DNA of 33,343 nt, taken from the NCBI GenBank assembly GCA_029779995.1, contig JAKOZM010000010.1, positions 1-33,343 on the forward strand, given 5' to 3'. Below, one piece after another: positions 25,535 through 33,343 of the stretch. Position 1 is the stretch's first letter; every line of letters begins with the position of its first letter. The notes beneath the pieces were generated by a model. That model worked only from the letters and a program-made list of their open reading frames with translations. It was not told where the DNA came from and ran no database searches. The DNA comes from Actinomycetes bacterium. Lineage in GTDB: Bacteria; Actinomycetota; Actinomycetes; S36-B12; UBA10799. The position numbers were made by a program, and so were the translations under genes.

Positions 25535-26487
25535 TGCCGCCGGCGATCTACACCCAGAACGTCATCGCCCTGGTCTGGGACTTCGACAAGACTCTGACGC
25601 ACGGCTACATGCAGGTGCCGCTCTTCGCCGCGTACGGCATCGATGACGCGACCTTCTGGAACGAGGTCAACTCGCTTGCCGAGTACTATCGCGGCCAAAA
25701 CTGCGAGGTGTCCGCCGACACGATCTACCTAAACCACCTACTGACTTATGTCCGGGCGGGGCGCATTCCGAACTTGACCAACGAGCGGCTCGCAGAGCTC
25801 GGCGCAGCGATCCAGCTCGCACCCGGTATCCCTGACTTCTTCGACCGGACCCGTCGGCTCGTGACCGAGGAGCCGCGCTACGCGAAGCACGACATCAAGG
25901 TCGAGCACTACATCGTCTCGACTGGCTTAAGAGCGATGATCCGCGGCTCCGCCGTCCATTCACACGTAGACGGCGTATGGGCGTGTGAGTTGCTTCCAGC
26001 AGCTCCTCCACCGGGGTTCCTCGAACAGTTGCCGACGCCAGGCAGTCCCGTGGTCACTCAGGTGGGCTACACCGTCGACAACACGAGCAAGACACGTGCG
26101 ATCTTTGAGATCAACAAGGGCGTCAACGTTCAAGATGATGGCGCCCTGACGGTCAACTCGCTGATCCCAGAGGACCAGCGACGAGTCCCGATCCGCAACA
26201 TGATCTACATTGCGGACGGGCCCAGCGATATCCCCAGCTTCTCAGTCGTGAATCGGATGGGTGGCAAGACATTTGGTGTCTACGCTCCCGGCGCAAAGAA
26301 CTTCGAGAACGCTGCCGTGCTGCAGGAGCAGGGTCGGGTGAACAGCATCGCCGAGGCCGACTACAGCGAGGGCTCGGCTGCGGAGCGGTGGCTGGAGCGC
26401 TCCATACGCAAGATTGCTGACGAGATCGCGGATAACCGGGACCGCGTCCTCCGCGGCTACAGCGGTGCCCCTGGACACGTCGTCTGA
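25534..26487 (+). CDS. HAD-superfamily phosphatase
   Basis: The 317-aa protein has the HAD nucleophile motif WDFDKTL near the start (D16, D18), a helical cap region (about 30-110), a VEHYIVSTGL segment with the Ser/Thr of motif II, a lysine (TSKTRAIFEIN) for motif III, and IYIADGPSDIPSF as motif IV with acidic residues. All HAD motifs are in order, so it is probably an active cytoplasmic phosphatase, nearest in layout to phosphoserine-phosphatase-like HADs. The substrate is unknown. GTG 25534 shares one base with the TAG of the upstream gene. It converges with the DUF3644 gene across 359 bp of structured DNA. In this cargo context a nucleotide or nucleic-acid-end phosphatase is possible but unproven. 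Confidence 0.82.
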   Translation: MPPAIYTQNVIALVWDFDKTLTHGYMQVPLFAAYGIDDATFWNEVNSLAEYYRGQNCEVSADTIYLNHLLTYVRAGRIPNLTNERLAELGAAIQLAPGIPDFFDRTRRLVTEEPRYAKHDIKVEHYIVSTGLRAMIRGSAVHSHVDGVWACELLPAAPPPGFLEQLPTPGSPVVTQVGYTVDNTSKTRAIFEINKGVNVQDDGALTVNSLIPEDQRRVPIRNMIYIADGPSDIPSFSVVNRMGGKTFGVYAPGAKNFENAAVLQEQGRVNSIAEADYSEGSAAERWLERSIRKIADEIADNRDRVLRGYSGAPGHVV

Positions 26488-26846
26488 AGTCACCGGGGAC
26501 CTGGCTGGATTGGCGGCCGCCAGCACTCGGCGAGATTCGCCGCGTGGCGGGCACATCATGACTTCAGTTCGATGAGTGGTCGGCGACGATCGTCCCTCCC
26601 GCTTTGGATGCACCGTCTTGGATCTTGCACCACTCGGGCGGAGGGAGTCGATCGTGCAAAGTGGCCCGCACGCAGTCGTGCAGTTTCCGGTGCATCTCGA
26701 CACCCAGCCCGTTGTCGAGATGCACTGAATCTTGTAAGAACGGCCGGCGATTCTAAGAATTAGCCGACGTTATGCACCTCGGGCGTGTCGCGACTGAGTG
26801 TTATGTGGGTGCACCGAGCCGACCCGGCCCTTGCCCCTGGGTCAGG
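26488..26846. other. Convergent intergenic region with several hairpins
   Basis: This 359-bp stretch lies between two convergent operons and has no supportable gene. It contains a perfect 13-bp hairpin (26690-26725) and, to its left, an imperfect long-range pairing of 26587-26602 with 26638-26654 (CGATCG and CCCTCC arms, small bulges). A further TTGCAC/GTGCAA pair lies near 26625 and 26653. It may be a two-way terminator, a structured RNA or an element end. Confidence 0.5.
26690..26725. terminator. Perfect 13-bp hairpin, probable bidirectional terminator
   Basis: GTGCATCTCGACA (26690-26702) and its exact reverse complement (26713-26725) flank a 10-nt loop. It lies between the ends of the rightward HAD gene and the leftward DUF3644 gene. 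No T-run follows on either strand. Terminator function is inferred from position and stem quality. Confidence 0.55.
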
Positions 26847-27917
26847 TCAGGTTTCGGCCAAGAGCTGGCGGTACTCCTGCCAGACCTCGTCAGGGCGCTT
26901 CACCGCCAGCAAGGCCTTCACCCGAGCGATGGCCTCCTTCGAGTACCTCTGGTGCCGGACCGCCCCGATCTTGAACTCCTTGTAGCAATCCGGGTCCGCC
27001 TTGAGACCCAGGACGCGTATGGCGGCAGAGGTCTTGTTCGTCGTCAGTCCGACCTTCCTAGCGAGGTCATCCCTGCCGAGGTTGTAGTAGCCAAGCTCGT
27101 CCACACGCCGTACGGCTACGACCGACGAGCCTGGAGTCCCTTCGGGGACGATGGTCACAGGCACACCGACGTTCTTGCTGATCCTCAGAGAGACGTTTGG
27201 TCCGGATCCGTCCGTCACGAACGTGACAGAAGCAATGCCCTGGAAGATCTGGCCGAAGTCATCCCCCGACCTGACCTTCTTCACGAGCTGGCGGAGATCG
27301 CCTTCACCTGGTTGCAGGAGTTCACCCCGGATTGCCCCGTCAACGATCGCCAGACCCCGCAGCTTGGCCTGGGCTTCAGCCTGTCGGCGGCTGCCAGGAG
27401 CGAGTAGCTGGCGCACCTCGTCCAACTCCTCCTCGAACATCACCATTGGGTCAGTGATGGCTCGGGTAGAGATGGGCAAGACCCGAGCGGGCAAGAGATC
27501 GGTCAACTGCTCCTTGAACACGGCGCCAAGGAGGTCGCGGAACAGTGTCACGCCCCCCTGGGCGTGCAGGTACAGCTGCGCCTCGGACAAGTCGACCAGG
27601 TGATGTTGCGCGGCGTCCCGGAGGCCATTGATGGCCTGAAGGACCAGGGCCTGCTCATCTGTGAGGAACTGAACACGAGGCGTTGACAAGGCCCGACGCA
27701 CACACGCGTCGAATCCGATGGTGTTCTTCTCGCGCCGCTCTCGGATCCTTCCGCCCCGATGAAGGATGGAAGCTTTGAGGAGCATCTCAAAGGCATGATC
27801 CAGCAGGATCAACACCGCATCGCCTCGGCCAAGGTCCCAAGGACGATTGAAGTGCTCGACGCTCAGAGTGAGCGAGGCAACGGCCTTGTCCTTGAGCAGT
27901 CTCACCTCACGCTTCAC
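26847..27917 (-). CDS. DUF3644 protein with HEPN-like motif, third gene of helicase-methyltransferase operon
   Basis: The 356-aa protein begins with a helical domain (about 5-180) of the DUF3644 pattern: a basic start, SVEHFNRPWD, then LLDHAFEMLLKASI. Within it, R100-x4-H105 (RDAAQH) matches the R-x4-6-H signature of HEPN RNases, placed in a helix after a LQAINGL segment as in active HEPN proteins. The second half has a strand-rich part (about 215-275) and a helix-turn-helix-like segment LARKVGLTTNKTSAAIRVLGL near 290. GTG 27917 overlaps the methyltransferase stop by 4 bp, so it is co-produced with it. An RNA-cutting effector triggered by the helicase/methyltransferase pair is a reasonable hypothesis. 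DUF3644 assignment is from memory of the motif; RNase activity is inferred. Confidence 0.75.
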   Translation of the reverse strand: MKREVRLLKDKAVASLTLSVEHFNRPWDLGRGDAVLILLDHAFEMLLKASILHRGGRIRERREKNTIGFDACVRRALSTPRVQFLTDEQALVLQAINGLRDAAQHHLVDLSEAQLYLHAQGGVTLFRDLLGAVFKEQLTDLLPARVLPISTRAITDPMVMFEEELDEVRQLLAPGSRRQAEAQAKLRGLAIVDGAIRGELLQPGEGDLRQLVKKVRSGDDFGQIFQGIASVTFVTDGSGPNVSLRISKNVGVPVTIVPEGTPGSSVVAVRRVDELGYYNLGRDDLARKVGLTTNKTSAAIRVLGLKADPDCYKEFKIGAVRHQRYSKEAIARVKALLAVKRPDEVWQEYRQLLAET

Positions 27918-30667
27918 GGGGGGCCCTCTGCCAGAACGAGGTCCAGGTATCGGGAGAACAGGGCCTCTTGACGTTGCAGGAGCGAAGGTTCTTGAACCCG
28001 GAGATCAAAAAGCGAGTCCACCTCCCGATCGAGAGCCTGGTGGGCCAGCTTCAACTCCGCGGGCATGCCAGCAGGGTTGTAGAGCTGGGCCAACGTCTTG
28101 CCAGCGAACCTCGCCCGTGCCCCAAGAACACCTTCGCCGGCCGCGCAGACTCGCTCCCTCTTGTCTGAGGCGAGTGGAGCCAGCGGAAAGTTGTTCCAGA
28201 CGAGGCTGCTCGAGAACGACGGATCGGACTTTAGTCGACCGCCAATGGTCTTCTGCCAGATGATGAACATGGTTGAAGAGACAATTGAGAAGAGGAAGCC
28301 GTCGGGGTCGGGGTGGGTGAACAACTTGATCGACGCGATCGTGTCCTCGGAGACCCTGGCCGCCGTGGCGAAGTCCCTGTTCTCCGTGAACGTCTGAGGT
28401 ATCCCGAGGTAGGCTCCCGCCGGCTGGCGACGCTCTCCGAACAGATGCGGCGTTGCCGCAAGCGCCCGTGTTGCAGCCCGCCCGCTTCTAGAACGCTCGC
28501 GCGCGATTGCATCCAGACGCGTTCTCAGGATCGGGCTCTTGCGAAGGGCGGCGACCTCGACTGCCGGATCATCCATCCACAGGCACCAGGAATCAAGCCC
28601 ATTGATGAGTTCCTTGCCGCCCAGGTAGGGGCGCAAGTACCTGGAAGCCACAGGATCCGCCCGCACCGCCGCCATATCCTCCGACTCGACCATCAGCGAG
28701 CCCCAGTCAATTGGGGTGGACCCGGCCCGGAGTGGTTCGAGCGCATGGCTGAGCACACTTCGCCGAGGCGTAACCAGCACGTTCGGGCCGTCCACGAGGT
28801 AGGGACTGATGTTCGCCACGACGAGTGGCTCATCCGCGTGCTCGAACAGCCTCGCAGCCGAGCTGGAGTCGCGGTCGAAACCCACGATCACGACGTGGAC
28901 GGCCGCAGCCCCTGACGCTTCCGAAGTCCAACGAAAGGGTCTGTGGGCAAATCGGATGCGCCAGCCGGCCTCCAGGATAGGTTGGAAGAGTTGAGCCACA
29001 CCCTCGCCCTGGCAAACTGAGTTGGTCGAGACGTAGGCCCAAGATCCGCGCGTGCGCTCACCGAAGTATTCCAGAGCCTTGGCGTACCAGCCCGTCACGA
29101 AGTCAAGATGCTGTGTGTTGGCTGTGTCCCAAGCGAGCCTGAGGTCGGCCGTCTCCTGCGGCGACCGCTCCTTGTGCCCATGGAAAGGTGGGTTCCCCGC
29201 GACCACAACATCGTTGGAGGGCGGCAACATATCGGACCAGTCCACTTGGAGCGCATTCTCGACCAAGATCTTGGCTTCTCGCTGGATGGGCAGCCGTTCG
29301 GGTGCTTGCCCGAACCGTTCTTGGAGCTTGAGGTCGCTCTGGCGGTCCATCATGAACATGGCAGTCTCGGCGATGCGCGCCGGCCACTCATCGATCTCGA
29401 TGCCGTAGAAGTGGTCGAGGGTGACTTTGAGGTCAGACTTCGCGTCGAGCGAGAGCTGGTGCTTGTCGCGGAGGTCATACAGGGCTTCCATGACTTGGAG
29501 CTCGATGGCTCGGAGTTCTCGGTAGGCGACGATTATGAAGTTGCCGCACCCACAGGCGGGGTCCATGAAGCGGATGGCGCCGAGGCGGTCCCAGAGCCTG
29601 TTGAGGGCGTTGACCTTCTTCTGGGTTGTGTCGCGGGCAAGGGCCACAGCCAGCTCGTCCCTGAGCTCGTCCAGGAAGAGCGGGTTGAGGGTCTTGAGGA
29701 TGTTCTCCTCGGACGTGTAGTGCTCGCCGAGGGCGCGGCGGGTCTCCGCGTCGCGGACCGACTGGAACATCGAGCCGAAGATGGCCGGGCTGATGCCGGA
29801 CCAGTCGACGGCGCACGCGTCGAGGATGGCGTTGCGGAAGTCCCTGCCCAGGGTTGGCAGGTTGATCTTCTCGTCGAAGATGCCGCCGTTGACGTACTTG
29901 AACCCCTCGAAGCCCGTCGGCACCTGTACGGGCTTGGCTGTGTCGAGGAACGTGAAGAGCTCGTTGAGCACGTGGGCAAGGTCGGAGCCATCGGGTCGGG
30001 TCTCGTGCTGGATCACGTTTCGGAAGGCGTCGGTCTGCCACATCTCTGTGTCGTCGCCGAACATGAGGAACAGGATTCGGGCAAGGGTCACCGAGATCTC
30101 GTGATCACGCTTCTTGGGGTCAGCGGTGGTTGGGTAAGCCTTCTCGACGGCGGCGTACATGTTCGCCATGAGCTTGGAGGCCCGCTTCGACTCGTTTTGG
30201 GCCTCAGTGTCGAAAGCGTGTCGGACCTTGCCGAGGACGGCGTTGGCGTCGAGGACGACGTCGAACGGCATACGGATGATTTCTAGGCGGGCCGCGAACT
30301 TGGGGTCGGGGTCGCCCTTCTTGTGGCGGTGGCTTGTCAGGCGTGAGCTGACGGATCCGTCCTTGGCTCGCCGAACGGGCCAACGCCAGACTTGCTCTTG
30401 GTCGCCGTCGAAGATGACCAACCGGTCCGTGGTGGTCTTCGCGATCAGGCGATCGAGTTCGGCCTCAAGGGCGGAGCCCGGTCGTTCGTCGCAGACCCAC
30501 ACCCTGAGGCCCTTGTATGAGGCGACGTTGTGGGCGCTCACCTTGCGTCCGTCGTCGTCGGTCACGCTGACCGTCTGCTTCACGTCGGGTGCTAGCCAGT
30601 TGAGGTCTTCGATGAAGACCTCCTGGAAGTCCCCGCGATCGACCTTGGGGAGAAGGTCCTGGCTCAC
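27914..30667 (-). CDS. Eco57I/PglX-class DNA adenine methyltransferase, second gene of defence operon
   Basis: The 917-aa protein has a class I methylase core of the N6-adenine gamma type: motif I DPACGCGNF from D369 and motif IV NPPF from N492. A helical N-terminal domain (about 130-360) precedes it, and a C-terminal region (about 620-900) resembles the target-recognition part of large Eco57I-type enzymes. The first about 110 residues (ASYKGLRVWVC, then RLVIFDGDQEQVWRW) look like a small alpha/beta domain that may derive from a nuclease fold, but I see no clear PD-ExK set. GTG 30667 overlaps the helicase stop by 4 bp and its own stop overlaps the DUF3644 GTG by 4 bp. It would mark self DNA or act as the recognition module for the helicase. 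A DISARM drmMI-like role is an alternative reading. Confidence 0.85.
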   Translation of the reverse strand: MSQDLLPKVDRGDFQEVFIEDLNWLAPDVKQTVSVTDDDGRKVSAHNVASYKGLRVWVCDERPGSALEAELDRLIAKTTTDRLVIFDGDQEQVWRWPVRRAKDGSVSSRLTSHRHKKGDPDPKFAARLEIIRMPFDVVLDANAVLGKVRHAFDTEAQNESKRASKLMANMYAAVEKAYPTTADPKKRDHEISVTLARILFLMFGDDTEMWQTDAFRNVIQHETRPDGSDLAHVLNELFTFLDTAKPVQVPTGFEGFKYVNGGIFDEKINLPTLGRDFRNAILDACAVDWSGISPAIFGSMFQSVRDAETRRALGEHYTSEENILKTLNPLFLDELRDELAVALARDTTQKKVNALNRLWDRLGAIRFMDPACGCGNFIIVAYRELRAIELQVMEALYDLRDKHQLSLDAKSDLKVTLDHFYGIEIDEWPARIAETAMFMMDRQSDLKLQERFGQAPERLPIQREAKILVENALQVDWSDMLPPSNDVVVAGNPPFHGHKERSPQETADLRLAWDTANTQHLDFVTGWYAKALEYFGERTRGSWAYVSTNSVCQGEGVAQLFQPILEAGWRIRFAHRPFRWTSEASGAAAVHVVIVGFDRDSSSAARLFEHADEPLVVANISPYLVDGPNVLVTPRRSVLSHALEPLRAGSTPIDWGSLMVESEDMAAVRADPVASRYLRPYLGGKELINGLDSWCLWMDDPAVEVAALRKSPILRTRLDAIARERSRSGRAATRALAATPHLFGERRQPAGAYLGIPQTFTENRDFATAARVSEDTIASIKLFTHPDPDGFLFSIVSSTMFIIWQKTIGGRLKSDPSFSSSLVWNNFPLAPLASDKRERVCAAGEGVLGARARFAGKTLAQLYNPAGMPAELKLAHQALDREVDSLFDLRVQEPSLLQRQEALFSRYLDLVLAEGPP

Positions 30668-33343
30668 GTGTCGGTCACTCCAATCGAGCAGACGATGCGC
30701 AACTCGTCGGACTCACTGGAGCCGATGACGAGGCGGTCTTCGCGGTGCAGGCGGTCGAGCAGGTCGAGCGTGTCCTGGTCGGCGTACTTGTTCCGGAGGG
30801 CGATGGACAGCTGGTTGGTGGCGTGCGTGGTGAGGGGCCGCTCATGCAGGGCGTTGAGCGCGTCCTCGGCCTGCTCGGCGTAGAAGGTCCCCCCGAACCT
30901 CTCCCAGATGCGCTTGCGGACTCCGCGGAGGTTGCCAGCGGCGCGGGCCTCGACGGTTAGGGGCCCTCGCACGAGCTGGGCTTCGAGGTCGAAGTGGTCG
31001 TCGCGAAGCGTGGCTGTAGGGGTGGTGGGCTCAGCCTCGAAGACGCGTAGCGCCTCGGCGGGTGTGAGGAGGCGTTCGGTGCCGTCGGAGTCGGCCATCG
31101 CGAAGGCGTCGATGCCTGACTCGGTACGGACGAAGCAGGCGACGCCGCCGGTGGATTCGCGCGCGTACCTGTCGCGGGTGGAGTGGATCAGATCCGGGAG
31201 GCTCAGGACCCGTTTGGTGACCGAGGGGTGGCTGTCCTGGGCATTGCTCCAGGCGAGCCAAGCTTCGCTCACGGCGTCGGCTTCGCCTTCGCCGTCGTCA
31301 TCGTCGTCAGACAAGCGTCCGTCGTAGAAGTCGTGCAGGAGCTTGACCTCGTCGTCGGTGCCGAAGAACTGCTCATCGGAGCCGAAGGCCTCGGCGGCTG
31401 CGGTGAGCCGGGCGCGGATGCGGCGGCGTAGGTGGATCTGCTGCTCGACCTTGTCGTGGGTGATGAGATACACGTGGACGGTGTCTGACTCCTGACCGAC
31501 GCGGTCGACGCGGCCGGCGCGCTGGATGAGCCGGATGATCGCCCAGGGCAGGTCGTAGTTAACGATGACGTGGCTGTCCTGGAGGTTCTGTCCTTCGGAG
31601 AGCACGTCGGTGGCGATGAGGACGTCGATTGGGCCTTCGGGTTCCTTGACGTCCTTAACGCTCTGGCCCGGGAGGCGGTTTGAGCGAGGACTGAATCGTC
31701 GCGCGAGGTCGGACGGGTCGGACGAGTCACCCGTTGCCAAGCCGACGTTGTCGATTCCAGCTTCCTCCAACGCGGCGGCAACGTAGGCCGCCGTGTCCTT
31801 GTACTCGCTGAAGACGAGCACCTTCTTGCCCTCGTGGTCGCCGCGCAGGAGGTCGACCAGCGCGTTCACCTTGCTGTCACGGGTGGAGTCCCATATTCCG
31901 AAGCGGGTCAGCAGGTCGGAGATGAGGTCGTTGTCTTTGACTAGGTCGTGCCTCAGGGTGCTCTTGAAGACGGTCGAGTTGAGCCACTTGGTCTTGGCCG
32001 GTGCGCTCTCCCGTAGCTCTTGGTACCGGCTGGCCAGCGACCCGCCCAGGGGTTGCTCGCTTTCCAAGTCTTCGTCGCTGACGGTGATCTGACGGTCCGT
32101 GAAGGTGCCCAGCGGGATCTGGAGCTTGTTGTCGATGGCATGGATGAACAGCTCGTTGCGGGCGCGCTGCCGCTGCAGCGAGAGGATGAAGGAGTGACCC
32201 GAGGATGAGAGGCGCTTGAAGAGCCCGACGCGCACGAACCCGCTGACGTTGCCGCGGCCGGAGCGGATGTCGTCGAGGTACTTCTTGTCCTCGGGCGTCT
32301 TGGGGGCGCGGGGGTCTTCGTAGTCGGACAACCGGTAGCGGGGAAGGGTGAGTCGGACGATGGCATCAAGCGTGGCGTCGTCCTCCATCTTCGACGCTGG
32401 GTCGTCGTCGCCGAAGGCGTGGGTCAGGGGGTGCGGGATTCGCGTGGGGAAGAAGAACTCGGTTCCGTCGGCGAACTGCAGGTATTCGCGCAGCTGAGTC
32501 ATGCCGTCGGGGAGGGTGACGGCCTTCTTGCGCGCTGACTTCTTGATGAAGCTGCGGGTTCGGCGCACGAGGTGGTCGGACATGAGTCGGCGCCAGTCGT
32601 CGGCTTCCTCGGACCTCTTGAACGCTTCGAGGGTGTTGGTCTTGCCGTCGACCTTGTCGGCCAGGGTCGGGTCCTTCGTCATCGCTGCGGAGGGGATGAT
32701 GCCCAGGTCCTCGTCCTCGTCGATGTATAACGCGAGCTGGTTGGCGACGTCGGCGAAGGCCAGGTTGTAGGGCGTCGCAGTCAGCAGCAGGACCTTGCTG
32801 GAGTTGCGGCGAACGTAGGCACGGATGGCCTCGTGGGCCTTGGTCGTGTCGTTGCGCAGGTTGTGTGACTCGTCGCAGATGACGAGCTTGAAGAGCTTCA
32901 GGTCGGGCAGGAGCTTGTCGGCCATCGAGTAGGGGACGACGCGGGCCCCTTCGACTCCGTAAGCCTCAAGGTGCTCCCGCCACATCGTCTCGAGGTTCTT
33001 CGGGCACAGGACCAGCGTGCTGTAGTCCTCCGCGGCCTGCAGCATGAGCGCGGTCGCCACCGCGGTGAGGGTCTTGCCTAAGCCGACGACGTCGCCGAGC
33101 ATCGTCCCGCCTCGTCGCACGATACGGCGCGCGAGGGTACGCACCGCGGTCACCTGGTAGTCCAGAAGCAGGTCCTGCATGGACTTGGGCAGCACGTAGC
33201 CGAGCCCGTCGCGGGCATCCTGGGACAGCGCGTGACAGACCTTCAGGTACACCTCGAACGGCGTGGCCTGCTGCTCCCCTGACCAGGATTCCTCGATCAG
33301 CTCGATGATCTCCTTGGTGATGACCAAGGAGTACTTGTCATTC
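30664..33343 (-). CDS. SNF2-type helicase, first gene of defence operon (5' end outside window)
   Basis: The frame runs to the window edge without a stop, so the start lies beyond 33343; the TTG at 33327 is probably internal. Visible motifs in order are DVVGLGKT (Walker A, near 33070-33100), VICDESH (motif II, near 32870-32890), LLTATPYNL (motif III), then a second RecA domain with VLVFSEYKDTA, IATDVLSEGQNLQ and IQRAGRVDRVGQ (motifs V and VI). This is an SNF2/RapA-like SF2 translocase of at least 890 aa; relatives often carry an N-terminal phospholipase-D domain that would lie outside the window. The stop overlaps the methyltransferase GTG by 4 bp. The gene pair resembles drmD-drmMI of class 1 DISARM, but drmA, drmB and drmC are not downstream; a DUF3644 gene is there instead. 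Confidence 0.85.
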   Translation of the reverse strand, partial: NDKYSLVITKEIIELIEESWSGEQQATPFEVYLKVCHALSQDARDGLGYVLPKSMQDLLLDYQVTAVRTLARRIVRRGGTMLGDVVGLGKTLTAVATALMLQAAEDYSTLVLCPKNLETMWREHLEAYGVEGARVVPYSMADKLLPDLKLFKLVICDESHNLRNDTTKAHEAIRAYVRRNSSKVLLLTATPYNLAFADVANQLALYIDEDEDLGIIPSAAMTKDPTLADKVDGKTNTLEAFKRSEEADDWRRLMSDHLVRRTRSFIKKSARKKAVTLPDGMTQLREYLQFADGTEFFFPTRIPHPLTHAFGDDDPASKMEDDATLDAIVRLTLPRYRLSDYEDPRAPKTPEDKKYLDDIRSGRGNVSGFVRVGLFKRLSSSGHSFILSLQRQRARNELFIHAIDNKLQIPLGTFTDRQITVSDEDLESEQPLGGSLASRYQELRESAPAKTKWLNSTVFKSTLRHDLVKDNDLISDLLTRFGIWDSTRDSKVNALVDLLRGDHEGKKVLVFSEYKDTAAYVAAALEEAGIDNVGLATGDSSDPSDLARRFSPRSNRLPGQSVKDVKEPEGPIDVLIATDVLSEGQNLQDSHVIVNYDLPWAIIRLIQRAGRVDRVGQESDTVHVYLITHDKVEQQIHLRRRIRARLTAAAEAFGSDEQFFGTDDEVKLLHDFYDGRLSDDDDDGEGEADAVSEAWLAWSNAQDSHPSVTKRVLSLPDLIHSTRDRYARESTGGVACFVRTESGIDAFAMADSDGTERLLTPAEALRVFEAEPTTPTATLRDDHFDLEAQLVRGPLTVEARAAGNLRGVRKRIWERFGGTFYAEQAEDALNALHERPLTTHATNQLSIALRNKYADQDTLDLLDRLHREDRLVIGSSESDELRIVCSIGVTDT

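Noticed and set aside
26690..26725. Retron-type non-coding RNA
   Set aside because: No reverse transcriptase gene is nearby; the hairpin is better explained as a terminator between convergent genes.
26772..27407. 211-aa plus-strand open frame
   Set aside because: It is antisense to the DUF3644 gene, which has the motif content and the coupled start.
29108..30286. 392-aa plus-strand open frame
   Set aside because: It is antisense to the methyltransferase gene and shows no domain of its own.

Overview
The window is high-GC DNA, rich in GTG and TTG starts and in 1-4 bp stop/start overlaps. A WhiB-like iron-sulfur domain, a family confined to Actinobacteria, sits inside an operon, so the source is very probably an actinobacterium. 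Nearly everything here is mobile-element or defence-related; I see no housekeeping gene.

Layout. (1) 3-455: the C-terminal end of a TnsD/TniQ-like protein, a diverged relative (roughly 80% identical by eye) of the end of the complete gene at 20353-22041. (2) 526-13737, cargo A: a RloC/PrrC-like ABC ATPase, a probable DUF2397 remnant, an NYN-domain nuclease followed by a five-repeat DUF349 protein, a small Cys-rich protein, a complete type I restriction-modification operon (hsdM-hsdS-hsdR), and a convergent Cys/His gene. (3) 14066-22041: a complete Tn7-like transposition operon, tnsA-tnsB-tnsC-tniQ1-hypothetical-WhiB-like-small ORF-tniQ2, with every junction overlapping by 1-4 bp. (4) 22100-26487, cargo B, part 1: an AT-richer three-gene cluster (unknown protein, histidine phosphatase, thymidylate-kinase-like P-loop protein), an IS1380-like transposase scrap, and a two-gene unit of an unknown protein and a HAD phosphatase. 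(5) 26847-33343, minus strand: a coupled operon of an SNF2-type helicase (5' end beyond the window), an Eco57I-class DNA methyltransferase and a DUF3644 protein with a HEPN-like R-x4-H motif.

Interpretation. Two related Tn7-like elements appear to be stacked head to tail: the first contributes its terminal tniQ and cargo A, the second its whole core and cargo B. The repeated tniQ 3' ends mark the start of each cargo block. In the second core TnsA and TnsB would cut and join DNA, TnsC would be the ATP-dependent regulator, and the two zinc-binding TniQ proteins could give two targeting routes. The WhiB-like protein is an unexpected passenger or regulator. Cargo A and B would provide layered anti-phage functions: restriction, a possible tRNA-cleaving guard, and a possible RNase tied to a helicase-methyltransferase pair.

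Candidates for undescribed systems are the two-TniQ plus WhiB-like Tn7 core, the helicase-methyltransferase-DUF3644 operon, the unknown-phosphatase-kinase cluster and the NYN-DUF349 pair. All functional statements come from motifs read by eye; no database search was run.
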